Made by a program: the position numbers and the translations under genes. From Akkermansiaceae bacterium (lineage in GTDB: Bacteria; Verrucomicrobiota; Verrucomicrobiia; Verrucomicrobiales; DEV007), in the NCBI GenBank assembly GCA_024233005.1, contig JACKQE010000004.1, positions 124,001-188,000 of the forward strand: a stretch of DNA of 64,000 nucleotides, in the 5' to 3' direction. The first letter of the stretch is position 1; each line of letters begins with the position of its first letter. This document shows positions 25,868 to 34,236 of this stretch, piece by piece. The notes under the pieces are model-generated. The model was given only the letters and a program-made list of their open reading frames with translations. It did no database searches and was not told where the DNA came from.

Positions 25868-27205
25868 ATGAATGAGACTCCGACCCGCCGACGTTTTCTT
25901 AAAAACGGAGCCGCCACCGCCTTCCTCGCCGCCGCTCCCGCCATCGTGCGGGGACAGAATCTCAACTCCGGGATCCAGTTGGCCGCCATTGGCTCGGATG
26001 GCAAGGGCTGGGACGACACCAAACAAATGGCCACGCACGACCGGGTGAAGCATGTCGCTTTCTGTGACATCGACCTCGGGCGGATGGACAAAGTCAAACA
26101 GCTCCAACCCCAGGCCCAAGTATTCCAGGACTACCGGGACATGCTCGGCAAATTGGGCGACAAGATTGATGCGGTCACCGTTTCCACCCCGGACCATATG
26201 CACGCCTTCATCGCTCTCGACGCGATGAGGCAGGGCAAGCATGTCTATGTCCAAAAGCCCATCTCCCACACCGTCTGGGAAGCCCGCCAGATGAGACTGC
26301 AGGCCGCGAAGTCAGGAGTCATCACCCGCATGGGCAACCAGATCCATTCCCACAAATTCTACCGCACCGGCGTGCGCTGGATCCAGGCCGGAACCATCGG
26401 CAAAGTCCGGGAGGTTCACAGCTGGGTGAGAGCGACCGGGCATGGCTATGCCGGCACTCTGGAACGGCCGGCGACTGTGGCCCAGGCCCCCAACACTTTG
26501 GACTGGGACAAATGGATCGGAACCGCACCGTTCCGCCCGTTTGCCCCGGACATTTACCACCCGTTCAAATGGCGCGATTGGCAGGACTTCGGCAGTGGTG
26601 CCGTAGGTGACTTCGGCTGCCATATTCTCGATCCGGTTTTCACCGCGCTGAAGATTGAGAAACCGCTCCTTACCGTGCAGGCGGATCACACTGGGATAAA
26701 TCACGAAGTCTGGCCTTGCCAATCCACCGTCTACCGGGTGTTCCCCGGCACGGAATACACGGCGGCGGAGCAAATCCGCATCACCTGGTATGACGGGCTC
26801 CGGATGCCCACGGTCAAGGGTTCCCATGTGCCCAACTCGGGAGAACTTCCGGCCAGCGGTTCCCTCATCATTGGGGAGGAAGGAACCATGGTCCTGCCCC
26901 ATGTGGGCATGCCGAAGCTGTATCCCGAAGAGAAATTCAAGAATAGGGACCTCGCCATGGCCGACGATCAGAACCACTACCATGGATGGGTCGATGGCTG
27001 CCTGACAGGCAAACAGCCCAGCGATGGCTTTGAATACGGAGGCCCCCTCACCGAAGTCGTCCAACTCGGCAACATTGCGGTGCGCTTCCCCGGGAAAAAA
27101 CTCGAGTGGGATGCCACATCCATGAAATTCCCCAATCTTCCCGAAGCGGACCCTTTCTTGACCAAATCCTACCGCGAAGGCTGGGAGATCAAAGCCGTGA
27201 GTTGA
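25868..27205 (+). CDS. Gfo/Idh/MocA family oxidoreductase with Tat signal
   Basis: A 445-residue NAD(P)-dependent oxidoreductase of the glucose-fructose oxidoreductase class, exported folded with its cofactor. The start MNETPTRRRFLKNGAATAF is a twin-arginine signal. The Rossmann half contains AVTVSTPDHMHAFIALDAM and the family motif YVQKPISHTVWEA (the K of the catalytic EKP-type motif, here QKP). FGCHILDPVF carries the substrate-site His. Such enzymes act on periplasmic sugars or inositols in PVC bacteria; the substrate is unknown. It is probably co-transcribed with the PhoD-like gene. Confidence 0.87.
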   Translation: MNETPTRRRFLKNGAATAFLAAAPAIVRGQNLNSGIQLAAIGSDGKGWDDTKQMATHDRVKHVAFCDIDLGRMDKVKQLQPQAQVFQDYRDMLGKLGDKIDAVTVSTPDHMHAFIALDAMRQGKHVYVQKPISHTVWEARQMRLQAAKSGVITRMGNQIHSHKFYRTGVRWIQAGTIGKVREVHSWVRATGHGYAGTLERPATVAQAPNTLDWDKWIGTAPFRPFAPDIYHPFKWRDWQDFGSGAVGDFGCHILDPVFTALKIEKPLLTVQADHTGINHEVWPCQSTVYRVFPGTEYTAAEQIRITWYDGLRMPTVKGSHVPNSGELPASGSLIIGEEGTMVLPHVGMPKLYPEEKFKNRDLAMADDQNHYHGWVDGCLTGKQPSDGFEYGGPLTEVVQLGNIAVRFPGKKLEWDATSMKFPNLPEADPFLTKSYREGWEIKAVS

Positions 27206-27220
27206 AGACCGCCGGAGGTT

Positions 27221-27808
27221 TCAGCCTCCGAAGATCTTGCCGAGCAGCCAGAGGAAGAGCCACCAGGCAGCAAGGTTCAATGCCAGGATGAGACCGATGG
27301 TGCCGAGAACGAGCGCCAGCGGCCACCATCCACCGCTGCGTTCACGGCCATCGTGGCTTTCCATCCACTCCCGAATCAAAACGTAATTTCGGGCGTTGGA
27401 TTTAAACCAGAGGGAGAAAATGTCGCCAAAAATGGGAATCGCTCCCACTCCGGCATTGAGCACCATGTTTCCCGCCATTTTGGCGATGGTCCGTGAGGGC
27501 AGTCCCCTGCGGGCGCCGTCCCCCAGCAGATAAAGTCCCAGAAGCGAGGCCAGAGTCTCCCCGCCCCCGGGGATGAGTCCAAGGATCGGATCCAGACCAA
27601 ACCGGAAATTGGTGCCCGGAAGTCGGATCGCATCGTCCAGCAGCCAGGCCAAAAAGCGAGAAACCACGGCCCGGAACTCTGGCGGCAAAGGTGGACTGTC
27701 CTGGGAGGGCGCATGTTGCCAGTCATCGGGAAGGATGACTTCGTCGACCGCGATCACCGAGACTTCGTCTTCCCGGGATTCTGGAGAAGATCGGTGGGAA
27801 TCAGGCAT
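27221..27808 (-). CDS. DUF4112 membrane protein
   Basis: A 195-residue protein with a DUF4112 core. Residues about 75-165 contain FGLDPILGLIPGGGETLASL, LPSRTIAKMAGNMVLNAGVG and IPIFGDIFSLWFKSNARNY, all characteristic of this uncharacterised family. A hydrophobic C-terminal helix (residues about 168-192) follows. The N-terminal 50 residues are acidic and probably disordered. The function is unknown. It is convergent with the oxidoreductase gene and divergent from nrdR. Confidence 0.85.
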   Translation of the reverse strand: MPDSHRSSPESREDEVSVIAVDEVILPDDWQHAPSQDSPPLPPEFRAVVSRFLAWLLDDAIRLPGTNFRFGLDPILGLIPGGGETLASLLGLYLLGDGARRGLPSRTIAKMAGNMVLNAGVGAIPIFGDIFSLWFKSNARNYVLIREWMESHDGRERSGGWWPLALVLGTIGLILALNLAAWWLFLWLLGKIFGG

Positions 27809-27919
27809 GGCTCATTGAAGAAGTCGGCAAGGCGCGAAGACAGGATAACATACTCCCTCAAAATGTCGCGTCTGATGCGTCATCCACTTTGGTGCATTAT
27901 TAACGGTACCAATGATTCA

Positions 27920-27935
27920 ACACTGTATATTGCGG
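27920..27935. promoter_or_regulatory. Candidate NrdR box upstream of nrdR
   Basis: ACACTGTATATTGCGG matches the published NrdR box consensus (acaCwaTATaTwGtgt form) at 13 of 16 positions by eye. It lies about 12 bp before a TTGACA element and 58 bp before the nrdR ATG. NrdR sites normally come as two phased boxes; I could not find a convincing second one, so autoregulation is only a suggestion. Confidence 0.35.
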
Positions 27936-27946
27936 TCTTTTTTTCA

Positions 27947-27974
27947 TTGACACCACAAGATATGGTTTTATTCT
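27947..27974 (+). promoter_or_regulatory. Candidate sigma-70 promoter for nrdR
   Basis: TTGACA at 27947-27952 and TATTCT at 27969-27974 are separated by 16 bp, with an AT-rich surrounding sequence. The expected transcript would start about 12 nt before the nrdR ATG, giving a very short leader. Confidence 0.5.
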
Positions 27975-27992
27975 CGAATCTGAGACTAAAAA

Positions 27993-28493
27993 ATGCGCTG
28001 CCTTAAATGCAACAGCCTTGACGACAAGGTGATTGATTCGCGAATGAGCAAGGATGGTCTGTCCATCCGGCGGCGCCGCGAATGCTTGGCTTGTGGATTC
28101 CGCTTCACGACCTATGAGCAACTGGAACACTCGGATCTGCGGGTGATCAAGCGCGACGGAACCCGCGAGCCTTTCCGCCGGGAAAAGCTGTTGGAGGGGT
28201 TGGTCAAGGCTTGTGAGAAACGCCCAGTCAGCATTGAAAGCCTCGAATCAGCAGTGGAAGCCATCATGGGGGAACTGGCGGCGGAAGGACTGCGTGAAAT
28301 CCCGACCCGCATGATCGGCCCGAAAGTCATGTCAAAACTCAAGAAGATCGATCCTGTCGCCTTCGTCCGTTACGCCTCGGTCTACCGGCAATTTCAAGAC
28401 GTTGGGGAATTCATCGACGAAATCGAATCCCTCGACCGGCCGGGGATTGACCCCACGACGCAGCCTGATCTTTTCGAACCCACCAGTGTGTAA
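27993..28493 (+). CDS. nrdR: Transcriptional repressor NrdR
   Basis: A nucleotide-sensing repressor of ribonucleotide reductase genes. The 166-residue protein has an N-terminal zinc ribbon with Cys3, Cys6, Cys31 and Cys34, then an ATP-cone domain beginning VIKRDGTREPFRREKL and continuing through VKACEKRPVS and the conserved VAFVRYASVYRQF end. The length fits the family (about 150-180). A sigma-70-like promoter and a possible NrdR box precede it. The following unknown gene starts 15 bp later and is likely in the same transcript. Confidence 0.96.
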   Translation: MRCLKCNSLDDKVIDSRMSKDGLSIRRRRECLACGFRFTTYEQLEHSDLRVIKRDGTREPFRREKLLEGLVKACEKRPVSIESLESAVEAIMGELAAEGLREIPTRMIGPKVMSKLKKIDPVAFVRYASVYRQFQDVGEFIDEIESLDRPGIDPTTQPDLFEPTSV

Positions 28494-28508
28494 AGCCCCT
28501 CCCACCCC

Positions 28509-29069
28509 ATGGTCTTCCGCCCCGACATCCTACCTTTCGTCCATCTCGGCGCCGGCACTCTGGTCTTGTTGCGACCGGACTGGCTTCGTGAGACTCTTCG
28601 GGACGCAGCCCGGGGGGCTCATGTCCCGGAATGTTTTGCGGACGATGTTCTCTCTGGAATTTTGAGTTATCTCAAGAATCATTATCAGGAAGCCACGATC
28701 GAATGCGGTGAACTGATCACGAGAATCCGTCGTGCTCTCACTGACGTCGGCCTGGGCATCATGGCCAACCACGTTGAACATCGTTCGCCGCCAGTCCGGA
28801 TAAATCTTCCCGAACTGGTCAGCCAGGCCGGAGGCAGTTTTGAATTGGGATTCTTTCAACTGCTGCAGGAGCGTTTTCGTTCCGCCAGCCGACATGGAGC
28901 CGGAGAGGTCGTCTGCACGGGCCTCAGACCCTGCGTCCTTCAGCTGGCGGGAAGAGAACGCTGGGGGCAGCCCTGTGAGCTGTTGGAGCATGAAATTGCC
29001 GAATTCCTCCTCGCCGAGGTGCAACTTTTGCCAGGGGGAGCCGATAGCCTGACCGTGACCATTCACTAA
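28509..29069 (+). CDS. Conserved-looking protein of unknown function downstream of nrdR
   Basis: A 186-residue soluble protein. It contains FADDVLSGILSYLKNHYQ and LITRIRRALTDVGLGIMANH, both likely amphipathic helices, then FELGFFQLLQERFRSA. No signal peptide, membrane helix or catalytic motif is visible, and I recognise no family. The opposite-strand frame over the same bases (28530-29066) is rejected because this frame has the helical heptad-like pattern and follows nrdR closely. The tight linkage to nrdR hints at a role near nucleotide metabolism, but that is only context. Confidence 0.65.
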   Translation: MVFRPDILPFVHLGAGTLVLLRPDWLRETLRDAARGAHVPECFADDVLSGILSYLKNHYQEATIECGELITRIRRALTDVGLGIMANHVEHRSPPVRINLPELVSQAGGSFELGFFQLLQERFRSASRHGAGEVVCTGLRPCVLQLAGRERWGQPCELLEHEIAEFLLAEVQLLPGGADSLTVTIH

Positions 29070-29380
29070 GTCCCGGTGATGACGATGGGCGAAAATGCCC
29101 GGCTTGTGAGATCCCGACGGATCGCGACCGATGCCCGGATTTTCGTGACATCCCTCGCCCAGAGTGGAGAGCCAAGGGCGCTGCCCCTGTCTCGGTAGCA
29201 GCAGCCCGGGCCGAACGAGTGGAAAAGAAATCCGGCTTTCCGCGCACTGATTCAGAACCTTGGAACAAGAGGTTCAAATAGTGGTTGAAACCCACCGGAG
29301 CACACGTAAGACTGCCCCCCCGGGCACACCTCAAAAGACAGGATCTCCCCGTCAATTTTTCCCGCCATCCCTTGCACCCC
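29070..29380 (+). other. 311-bp intergenic leader before the ACP operon
   Basis: I see no gene here. It has two small hairpins near the end of the gap: GAACCT (29255-29260) with AGGTTC (29270-29275), and GTGG with CCAC around 29282-29297. These may belong to the leader of the ACP-FkbH-MBOAT-SGNH transcript. No convincing -35/-10 pair was found. Confidence 0.4.
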
Positions 29381-29614
29381 ATGGACCTTTTACCCCAACT
29401 GCAGACCATTTTTCGCGATGTGTTTGACAATGACGACATCACGATCAGCCGGGAAACCACCGCCAAGGATGTCGAGGGATGGGACTCGGTGCAACATGTG
29501 AATCTAATGCTCCAGATCGAGACGGAATTCAGGGTGCGCTTTTCCACAGCGGAGATGGCTTACCTGAAAAACGTTGGTGACTTGGTGGACCTCCTCGCCA
29601 AAAAGAAGGGTTAG
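29381..29614 (+). CDS. Stand-alone acyl carrier protein
   Basis: A 77-residue carrier protein. The phosphopantetheine attachment site is the Ser in VEGWDSVQHVNLMLQIE, in the GWDS form common to dedicated carriers rather than the DSLD form of fatty-acid ACP. Helix content and length are typical. ATG 29381 is chosen; the upstream open frame to 29285 has no family support. It is the first gene of a four-gene cluster with FkbH, MBOAT and SGNH proteins, where it is the obvious carrier for the group made by FkbH. Confidence 0.9.
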   Translation: MDLLPQLQTIFRDVFDNDDITISRETTAKDVEGWDSVQHVNLMLQIETEFRVRFSTAEMAYLKNVGDLVDLLAKKKG

Positions 29615-29638
29615 TATTTTCTGCCTTCCTTTGAAGCG

Positions 29639-31441
29639 ATGAGTTTCGCAGACGACTACCGCTCACTGCGGGAGGCCGGCCAAACGGACAAGGCTCTGGC
29701 TTTGGCGCGCGAGGTTCTCCCGAGGCTGGATGGACCCACAGCCGCCCGAGCAGGCAAATGGATCCTTCGGGATCTGGCGACGGAGAATCCCTCGCAGAAG
29801 CCGGTGCGCGTTCTGCTGCTGGGCCAGTGCACCACCCAGTATCTCCCCCCTCTGCTCGCCGCTTGGGCGTGGCACGAGGGGTTGATTCTCGACATTGTCG
29901 ATGCCGAGTATGACCAGATCCTGCAAACCCTGTTGGCTCAATCGGAAGCGCCGGATCTGATTGTGCTGCTCCCTTGGAACCAGCGCCTCCTCGCCCCCGG
30001 TGATCGCAGCCCTGGAGCCAGACTTGCCGATGAATTGGAGTTTTGGAGGCTCTGTTGGAATCAGATCGCCCGGCTGCAATGCAAGGCGATCCAGATCGGG
30101 TATGATTGGACCGGCCCCGGAGGAACCGGCTATTCGCTCTCGAACCGGGAGGGGGGCGACATTGCCCTGATCCGGGAAATGAATCGCCAGCTGCTTTCGG
30201 CGCTGCCCCCGGGAACCTATTTCGTGGATGTGGAGAGCGCCAGCGCCTCCCTTGGCAAGCATGCTTTTTACGATTCCCGCAACCACCTCCTGTTGCGCCA
30301 ACCATTCTCACCTGACGGACTTTCCCTTCTCGCCCGGCACGTCGCGGCGGGTATACGGGCATTGACTGCGGGACGTCGCAAAGTACTGGCCTTAGACCTC
30401 GACAACACCCTCTGGGGAGGGGTGATCGGAGAGACGGGTCCCCAAGGCATCGCGGTGGGAGGCACCGGGTTGGGAGAAGCGTTCCAGCTTTTTCAGATCC
30501 AAGTGAAACGACTTCGCGAGACTGGCATCCTGCTCGTGGCTTTGTCCAAGAATAATGAGGAAGATGCCAAGGCCGCCTTCCTCGAAAACGACCGGATGGT
30601 CCTGAAACTGGAGGATTTCTCCGCGTTCCGCGCTTCTTGGAATGGGAAGCCGGGTGAGTTGCGATCCGTGGCCAAAGAACTCAACCTCGGAACCGACAGC
30701 TTTGTTTTCTTCGACGACAATCCGGCGGAACGGGCCCACATGAGGGCGGAATTGCCCGAGGTCCTGACCATCGAAGCGCCGGAGGATCCGGCCGATTTCG
30801 TTGCCGCCCTGGTGGAGGCGCTTCCCTTTGAAACGGTGGGACTTACCGCAGCCGATGCGGAGAGGTCACGGTATTACGCCGAGGAACAAACCCGGAGGGA
30901 AGCTCTCACCATTTCGTCGTCCCCCGAGGATTACCTGCGCTCTCTGGGCATGACCGCCCGCTGTCACGCCCTGGATTCCTCCAATCTTGACCGAGTCACG
31001 GACCTGGTGACCAAGACCAACCAGTTCAATCTGACCACCAAAAGGCATTCTCGGGCAGAAATCGAAACCTTCGCCGGGACGCCGGGCAGTGTGTGTTTCG
31101 CGGTGGAGCTGGCCGACAAATTTGGCGACTATGGATTGATCGCGGTGATCCTTGCCCTTCCGGAAGCCGAGGCTTTGCGGATTGATACCTGGCTCATGAG
31201 TTGTCGGGCGATGGGCCGGACCGTGGAGCATTTTACCCTCAATGAGATTGCTCGGGCCGGGCGAACGGCTGGCTATCAGCGACTTCTCGCAGAGTATTTT
31301 CCGACCGCCAAGAACGCCCCGGTGGCAAGCCTGCTGACCAGTTTTGGATTCAGCGGCGACTCCCCAGCAGAACTAGATCTCACGTCGTTCACCCCCCTGC
31401 CCCACCATCTGACAGGACCCGCCGTTCCTCCCCAGGCATAG
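29639..31441 (+). CDS. FkbH-like HAD family protein (predicted glyceryl-ACP synthase)
   Basis: A 600-residue protein. Residues about 55-235 are an SGNH-like domain seen in long FkbH proteins. Residues about 248-400 are the HAD domain with VLALDLDNTLWGGVIGE (Asp252 and Asp254 of the DxDxT motif), LSKNNEEDA and FVFFDDNPAERAHM. Residues about 415-560 are the FkbH C-terminal, acyltransferase-like domain (LVTKTNQFNLTTKRHS, FGDYGLIAV, MSCRAMGRTVE). Characterised FkbH enzymes load a three-carbon unit from 1,3-bisphosphoglycerate onto an ACP as glyceryl-ACP. That reaction is inferred here from family and the adjacent ACP. Confidence 0.88.
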   Translation: MSFADDYRSLREAGQTDKALALAREVLPRLDGPTAARAGKWILRDLATENPSQKPVRVLLLGQCTTQYLPPLLAAWAWHEGLILDIVDAEYDQILQTLLAQSEAPDLIVLLPWNQRLLAPGDRSPGARLADELEFWRLCWNQIARLQCKAIQIGYDWTGPGGTGYSLSNREGGDIALIREMNRQLLSALPPGTYFVDVESASASLGKHAFYDSRNHLLLRQPFSPDGLSLLARHVAAGIRALTAGRRKVLALDLDNTLWGGVIGETGPQGIAVGGTGLGEAFQLFQIQVKRLRETGILLVALSKNNEEDAKAAFLENDRMVLKLEDFSAFRASWNGKPGELRSVAKELNLGTDSFVFFDDNPAERAHMRAELPEVLTIEAPEDPADFVAALVEALPFETVGLTAADAERSRYYAEEQTRREALTISSSPEDYLRSLGMTARCHALDSSNLDRVTDLVTKTNQFNLTTKRHSRAEIETFAGTPGSVCFAVELADKFGDYGLIAVILALPEAEALRIDTWLMSCRAMGRTVEHFTLNEIARAGRTAGYQRLLAEYFPTAKNAPVASLLTSFGFSGDSPAELDLTSFTPLPHHLTGPAVPPQA

Positions 31442-31445
31442 TGCC

Positions 31446-32909
31446 ATGCTGTTCAATTCCATCGAGTTTGTTTATTTCCTGATCGGGGTGGTCGTGCTCT
31501 ATTGGGCGATTCCGTTCCGATTGCAGAATGGGCTGCTTCTGATTGGCAGTTACTTTTTCTATGGCTGGTGGGGTTTCTTCACCCCCGAACTGACCGGCTT
31601 CGGCCGAGTCCTTCCCCTGCTGCTGCTCTGGGGATCCAGCCTGGCGACCTACTTGTCGGGGAAATACCTCCATCCCCTGCCGGAAGGATCTCGCCGTCGA
31701 CGGGTCATCTTTTGGCTCGGCGTCGGGGTGAATGTGGCCATGCTCGGCTACTTCAAATATCGCGGCTTTTTTATCGAGAATGTTCAGGCCGCGGCAGAAG
31801 TTCTGGGCTGGCGCTTCAGCACCACGGAATACCAATTTCTCCTCCCGGCAGGCATCAGTTTCTATACCTTTCAGGGACTGGCCTATCTCATCGACGTTTA
31901 CGGGGGGTTCCAAAAGCCTGCCCACCGTCTCTATGACTATGCGCTCTTCCACGCCTATTTCCCCCAGCTCGTGGCCGGGCCAATCGAAAGGACCAACAAC
32001 CTGCTTCCGCAACTCACCGCCCCCCGGTCCTTGACGCCGGAACGCCTCTGGAGCGGACTGCAGTTGCTCATCATCGGGTATGTGAAAAAGGTCGCCATTG
32101 CCGATGCGATCGCTCCGATGACGGACCGGGCCTTTGACCCAGCAGGTGGGCAAAGCGGCTTCGGCCTCCTCATTGGCCTCTACCTTTTCGCACTCCAGAT
32201 TTATGGCGACTTCTCCGGCTACAGTGACATCGCTCGCGGGGTGAGCCGGTTGCTGGGCATCGAATTGATGATCAACTTTAGGCAGCCCTATTTCTCCAAA
32301 AACATCACGGAATTCTGGGAGCGCTGGCACATTTCCCTCTCCAGCTGGTTGCGGGATTACCTGTTCATACCGCTTTGTCGTCGATTCCGTGGCAAACGGT
32401 TGATTTATCTCAATCTGTTTCTGACGATGGTGATTTCGGGCATTTGGCACGGGGCCTCTTGGAATTTCGTGCTCTGGGGCGTGGCCTTGGGGGTGTTCCT
32501 ACTCATCCACAAATGGTGGACCACTTCCAAAACCGGGAAGCGCATCCACAAAATGATGCCCACCCTCCCATGGATCTCCTTTCCTTTGGGGATCTTTCTC
32601 ACGTTCAATGCCGTGTGTTTCACCCTGATTTTTGTGAAAACCAGGACCCTGACCCATGCCTGGTCTTTCATCAAAGGTATCGCCGCTGGAGGAAGCACGC
32701 CTCCGGACTTGATCCCATTGATCTACTTCGTGTGCTATGGCACACTTGTGGCTCTCATTGACTATCCCTGTTGGCGGACAGACCGCGAACTGCCGGTCCC
32801 GGAAAGCGCACCTTCCTGGAAGCGCGGCGTCGTTTTCGGATCTCTCCTGCTCCTGCTGACCTTTCTGGGCGAAATGAAGGGAGTCTCTTTCGTTTATTTC
32901 CAATTTTGA
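31446..32909 (+). CDS. MBOAT family membrane O-acyltransferase (AlgI/DltB-like)
   Basis: A 487-residue membrane protein with about ten to twelve hydrophobic segments. MBOAT hallmarks are LLPAGISFYTFQGLAYLIDV, YFPQLVAGPIERTNNLLPQ, FWERWHISLSSWLRDYLFIP and the catalytic His in VISGIWHGASWNFVLWG. AlgI and DltB members pass acyl groups from the cytoplasmic side to a polymer outside the membrane. The gene follows FkbH by 4 bp and precedes an SGNH protein by 12 bp, the same partnership as AlgI-AlgJ and DltB-DltD. Confidence 0.92.
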   Translation: MLFNSIEFVYFLIGVVVLYWAIPFRLQNGLLLIGSYFFYGWWGFFTPELTGFGRVLPLLLLWGSSLATYLSGKYLHPLPEGSRRRRVIFWLGVGVNVAMLGYFKYRGFFIENVQAAAEVLGWRFSTTEYQFLLPAGISFYTFQGLAYLIDVYGGFQKPAHRLYDYALFHAYFPQLVAGPIERTNNLLPQLTAPRSLTPERLWSGLQLLIIGYVKKVAIADAIAPMTDRAFDPAGGQSGFGLLIGLYLFALQIYGDFSGYSDIARGVSRLLGIELMINFRQPYFSKNITEFWERWHISLSSWLRDYLFIPLCRRFRGKRLIYLNLFLTMVISGIWHGASWNFVLWGVALGVFLLIHKWWTTSKTGKRIHKMMPTLPWISFPLGIFLTFNAVCFTLIFVKTRTLTHAWSFIKGIAAGGSTPPDLIPLIYFVCYGTLVALIDYPCWRTDRELPVPESAPSWKRGVVFGSLLLLLTFLGEMKGVSFVYFQF

Positions 32910-32921
32910 GCTGCCTTGCCC

Positions 32922-34055
32922 ATGCCACCCGATCCTGAAACACCTGCGCCAAGTCCTGCCACCAGGTCAGTTCTCGGCTGGCGGCGCTGGTTTGGCACCG
33001 CTGGGTTCATTGCCGTCGGCATCCTTTTGCTGGGACGTCTCGCTCTGGAACCCCTGCGATCCTTGCCGCACTATGACGAGAAATCGATGGAGGCCTTCGG
33101 TGCGGTGGAGACCTTCCAGATAAGGCTTCAAAAGCAACGCCCCAGCATCGCATTTTTTGGCAGCAGCCAAACCATTTGGGGAATCGCCACCGAGGAATGT
33201 GCCAAAACCATCGGCATTGCCCCTGAGGAGTGTCAGAAATTCGGCATCGTCGGAGGAACCCCGTTCGATCAATGGTCGCTGGTCCGGAGAAATCCCGATT
33301 TTTTCAGCCACCTCAGCCTCGCGGTGATCGAGGCCAATCCCTTCGTGCTTCGGGACACCATCGAGCATGATTCCCGGGTCAGTCTCTCTTTGTCTCAGCA
33401 TGCGCTGTTCAGGGAGCGATTGGAAATTGGCGACCGGGCCGAAAGGCGAAAACAGCTTGCAGAGTATCTGGTCCCACTGCAGTCGGTTCGGCGCCCGTTG
33501 CTCAGTGTCATTCTGTCGCTGGCCGATCCCGCCCCCGGCTGGCCCGCTTATCCGTCCGCAGACAAGCGCATTTATCCTTTGAGTGACTGGTACACCAATG
33601 GAATGTCACAGATTCATGACAAAGCCCGCCACCTCATCACGCCTAAGGATGCTGCCAAAAAAATGGTCGGAAAGTGGAAGCTCAGCCCTCTCAATGATGC
33701 TTCTTTGCGACATCTTCTGACTTGGTTTTCTGAACGATCCATCCCCGTGGTGATTCACGAACTGCCGATTCATTCAGAGGTCGCGGCCGCCATGCAAAAG
33801 GATCCAGATTTCTCCCACGGCTACCATCGGTTTCTCGATTACCTCAAGGAGCTGAGTCCAGCTCCGGCTATGATTCTGAGTGTCCTGGAGCCGGGAGAAT
33901 TTGGCGAGACAGATCGTTGCATGGCGGACCGGACCCACATGAATGAACTGGGGGCGCGGAGCTATTCCCATTTGTTGGGCGAAAAGATTGCCCCATTGGT
34001 TGCCGAAAAGGCCAAACAAGCCCACCCCAGCAGAGGAACGCCGGAGTTACCTTGA
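32922..34055 (+). CDS. Membrane-anchored SGNH/DltD-AlgJ-like protein
   Basis: A 377-residue protein with a cytoplasmic Pro-rich lead, one membrane helix (about residues 25-45) and a large periplasmic domain. The SGNH elements are the nucleophile Ser in AFFGSSQTIWG (block I), a Gly-Thr-Pro segment (IVGGTPFDQW), and the Asp-His pair in CMADRTHMNELGARSYSHLL (block V). This places it with the DltD/AlgJ/AlgX partners of MBOAT transferases, which accept or move acyl groups onto polymers. ATG 32922 is chosen; TTG 32916 is an alternative. It ends the four-gene cluster. Confidence 0.8.
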   Translation: MPPDPETPAPSPATRSVLGWRRWFGTAGFIAVGILLLGRLALEPLRSLPHYDEKSMEAFGAVETFQIRLQKQRPSIAFFGSSQTIWGIATEECAKTIGIAPEECQKFGIVGGTPFDQWSLVRRNPDFFSHLSLAVIEANPFVLRDTIEHDSRVSLSLSQHALFRERLEIGDRAERRKQLAEYLVPLQSVRRPLLSVILSLADPAPGWPAYPSADKRIYPLSDWYTNGMSQIHDKARHLITPKDAAKKMVGKWKLSPLNDASLRHLLTWFSERSIPVVIHELPIHSEVAAAMQKDPDFSHGYHRFLDYLKELSPAPAMILSVLEPGEFGETDRCMADRTHMNELGARSYSHLLGEKIAPLVAEKAKQAHPSRGTPELP

Positions 34056-34177
34056 TGCTCCCCAGGGTTCCCTGATCAGCGAACCAAAAGGGGAAATTCC
34101 TGCCCCCAAAGGCTGGCCGCCACTGCAACGTTGTTCCCGACGAGCGGTGCGAGCGCCTCCCGGCAAACCAAGACGCG

Positions 34178-34214
34178 AAAAAGGCGGACCCTGAAGATAC
34201 AGAGTCCGCCTTTT
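34178..34214 (-). terminator. Bidirectional intrinsic terminator between the SGNH gene and the RRM gene
   Basis: AAAAGGCGGAC (34179-34189) and GTCCGCCTTTT (34204-34214) form an 11-bp stem with a 14-nt loop. Read on the minus strand it ends in a T run after the stem, 22 bp beyond the RRM stop. On the plus strand TTTTG follows the stem, so it may also end the ACP operon. Confidence 0.88.
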
Positions 34215-34236
34215 GAAAGCTTTCTGGATAGGGTGA

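Noticed and set aside
28530..29066. Minus-strand frame opposite the gene after nrdR
   Set aside because: The plus-strand frame follows nrdR by 15 bp and shows more regular helices; the other lacks such features.
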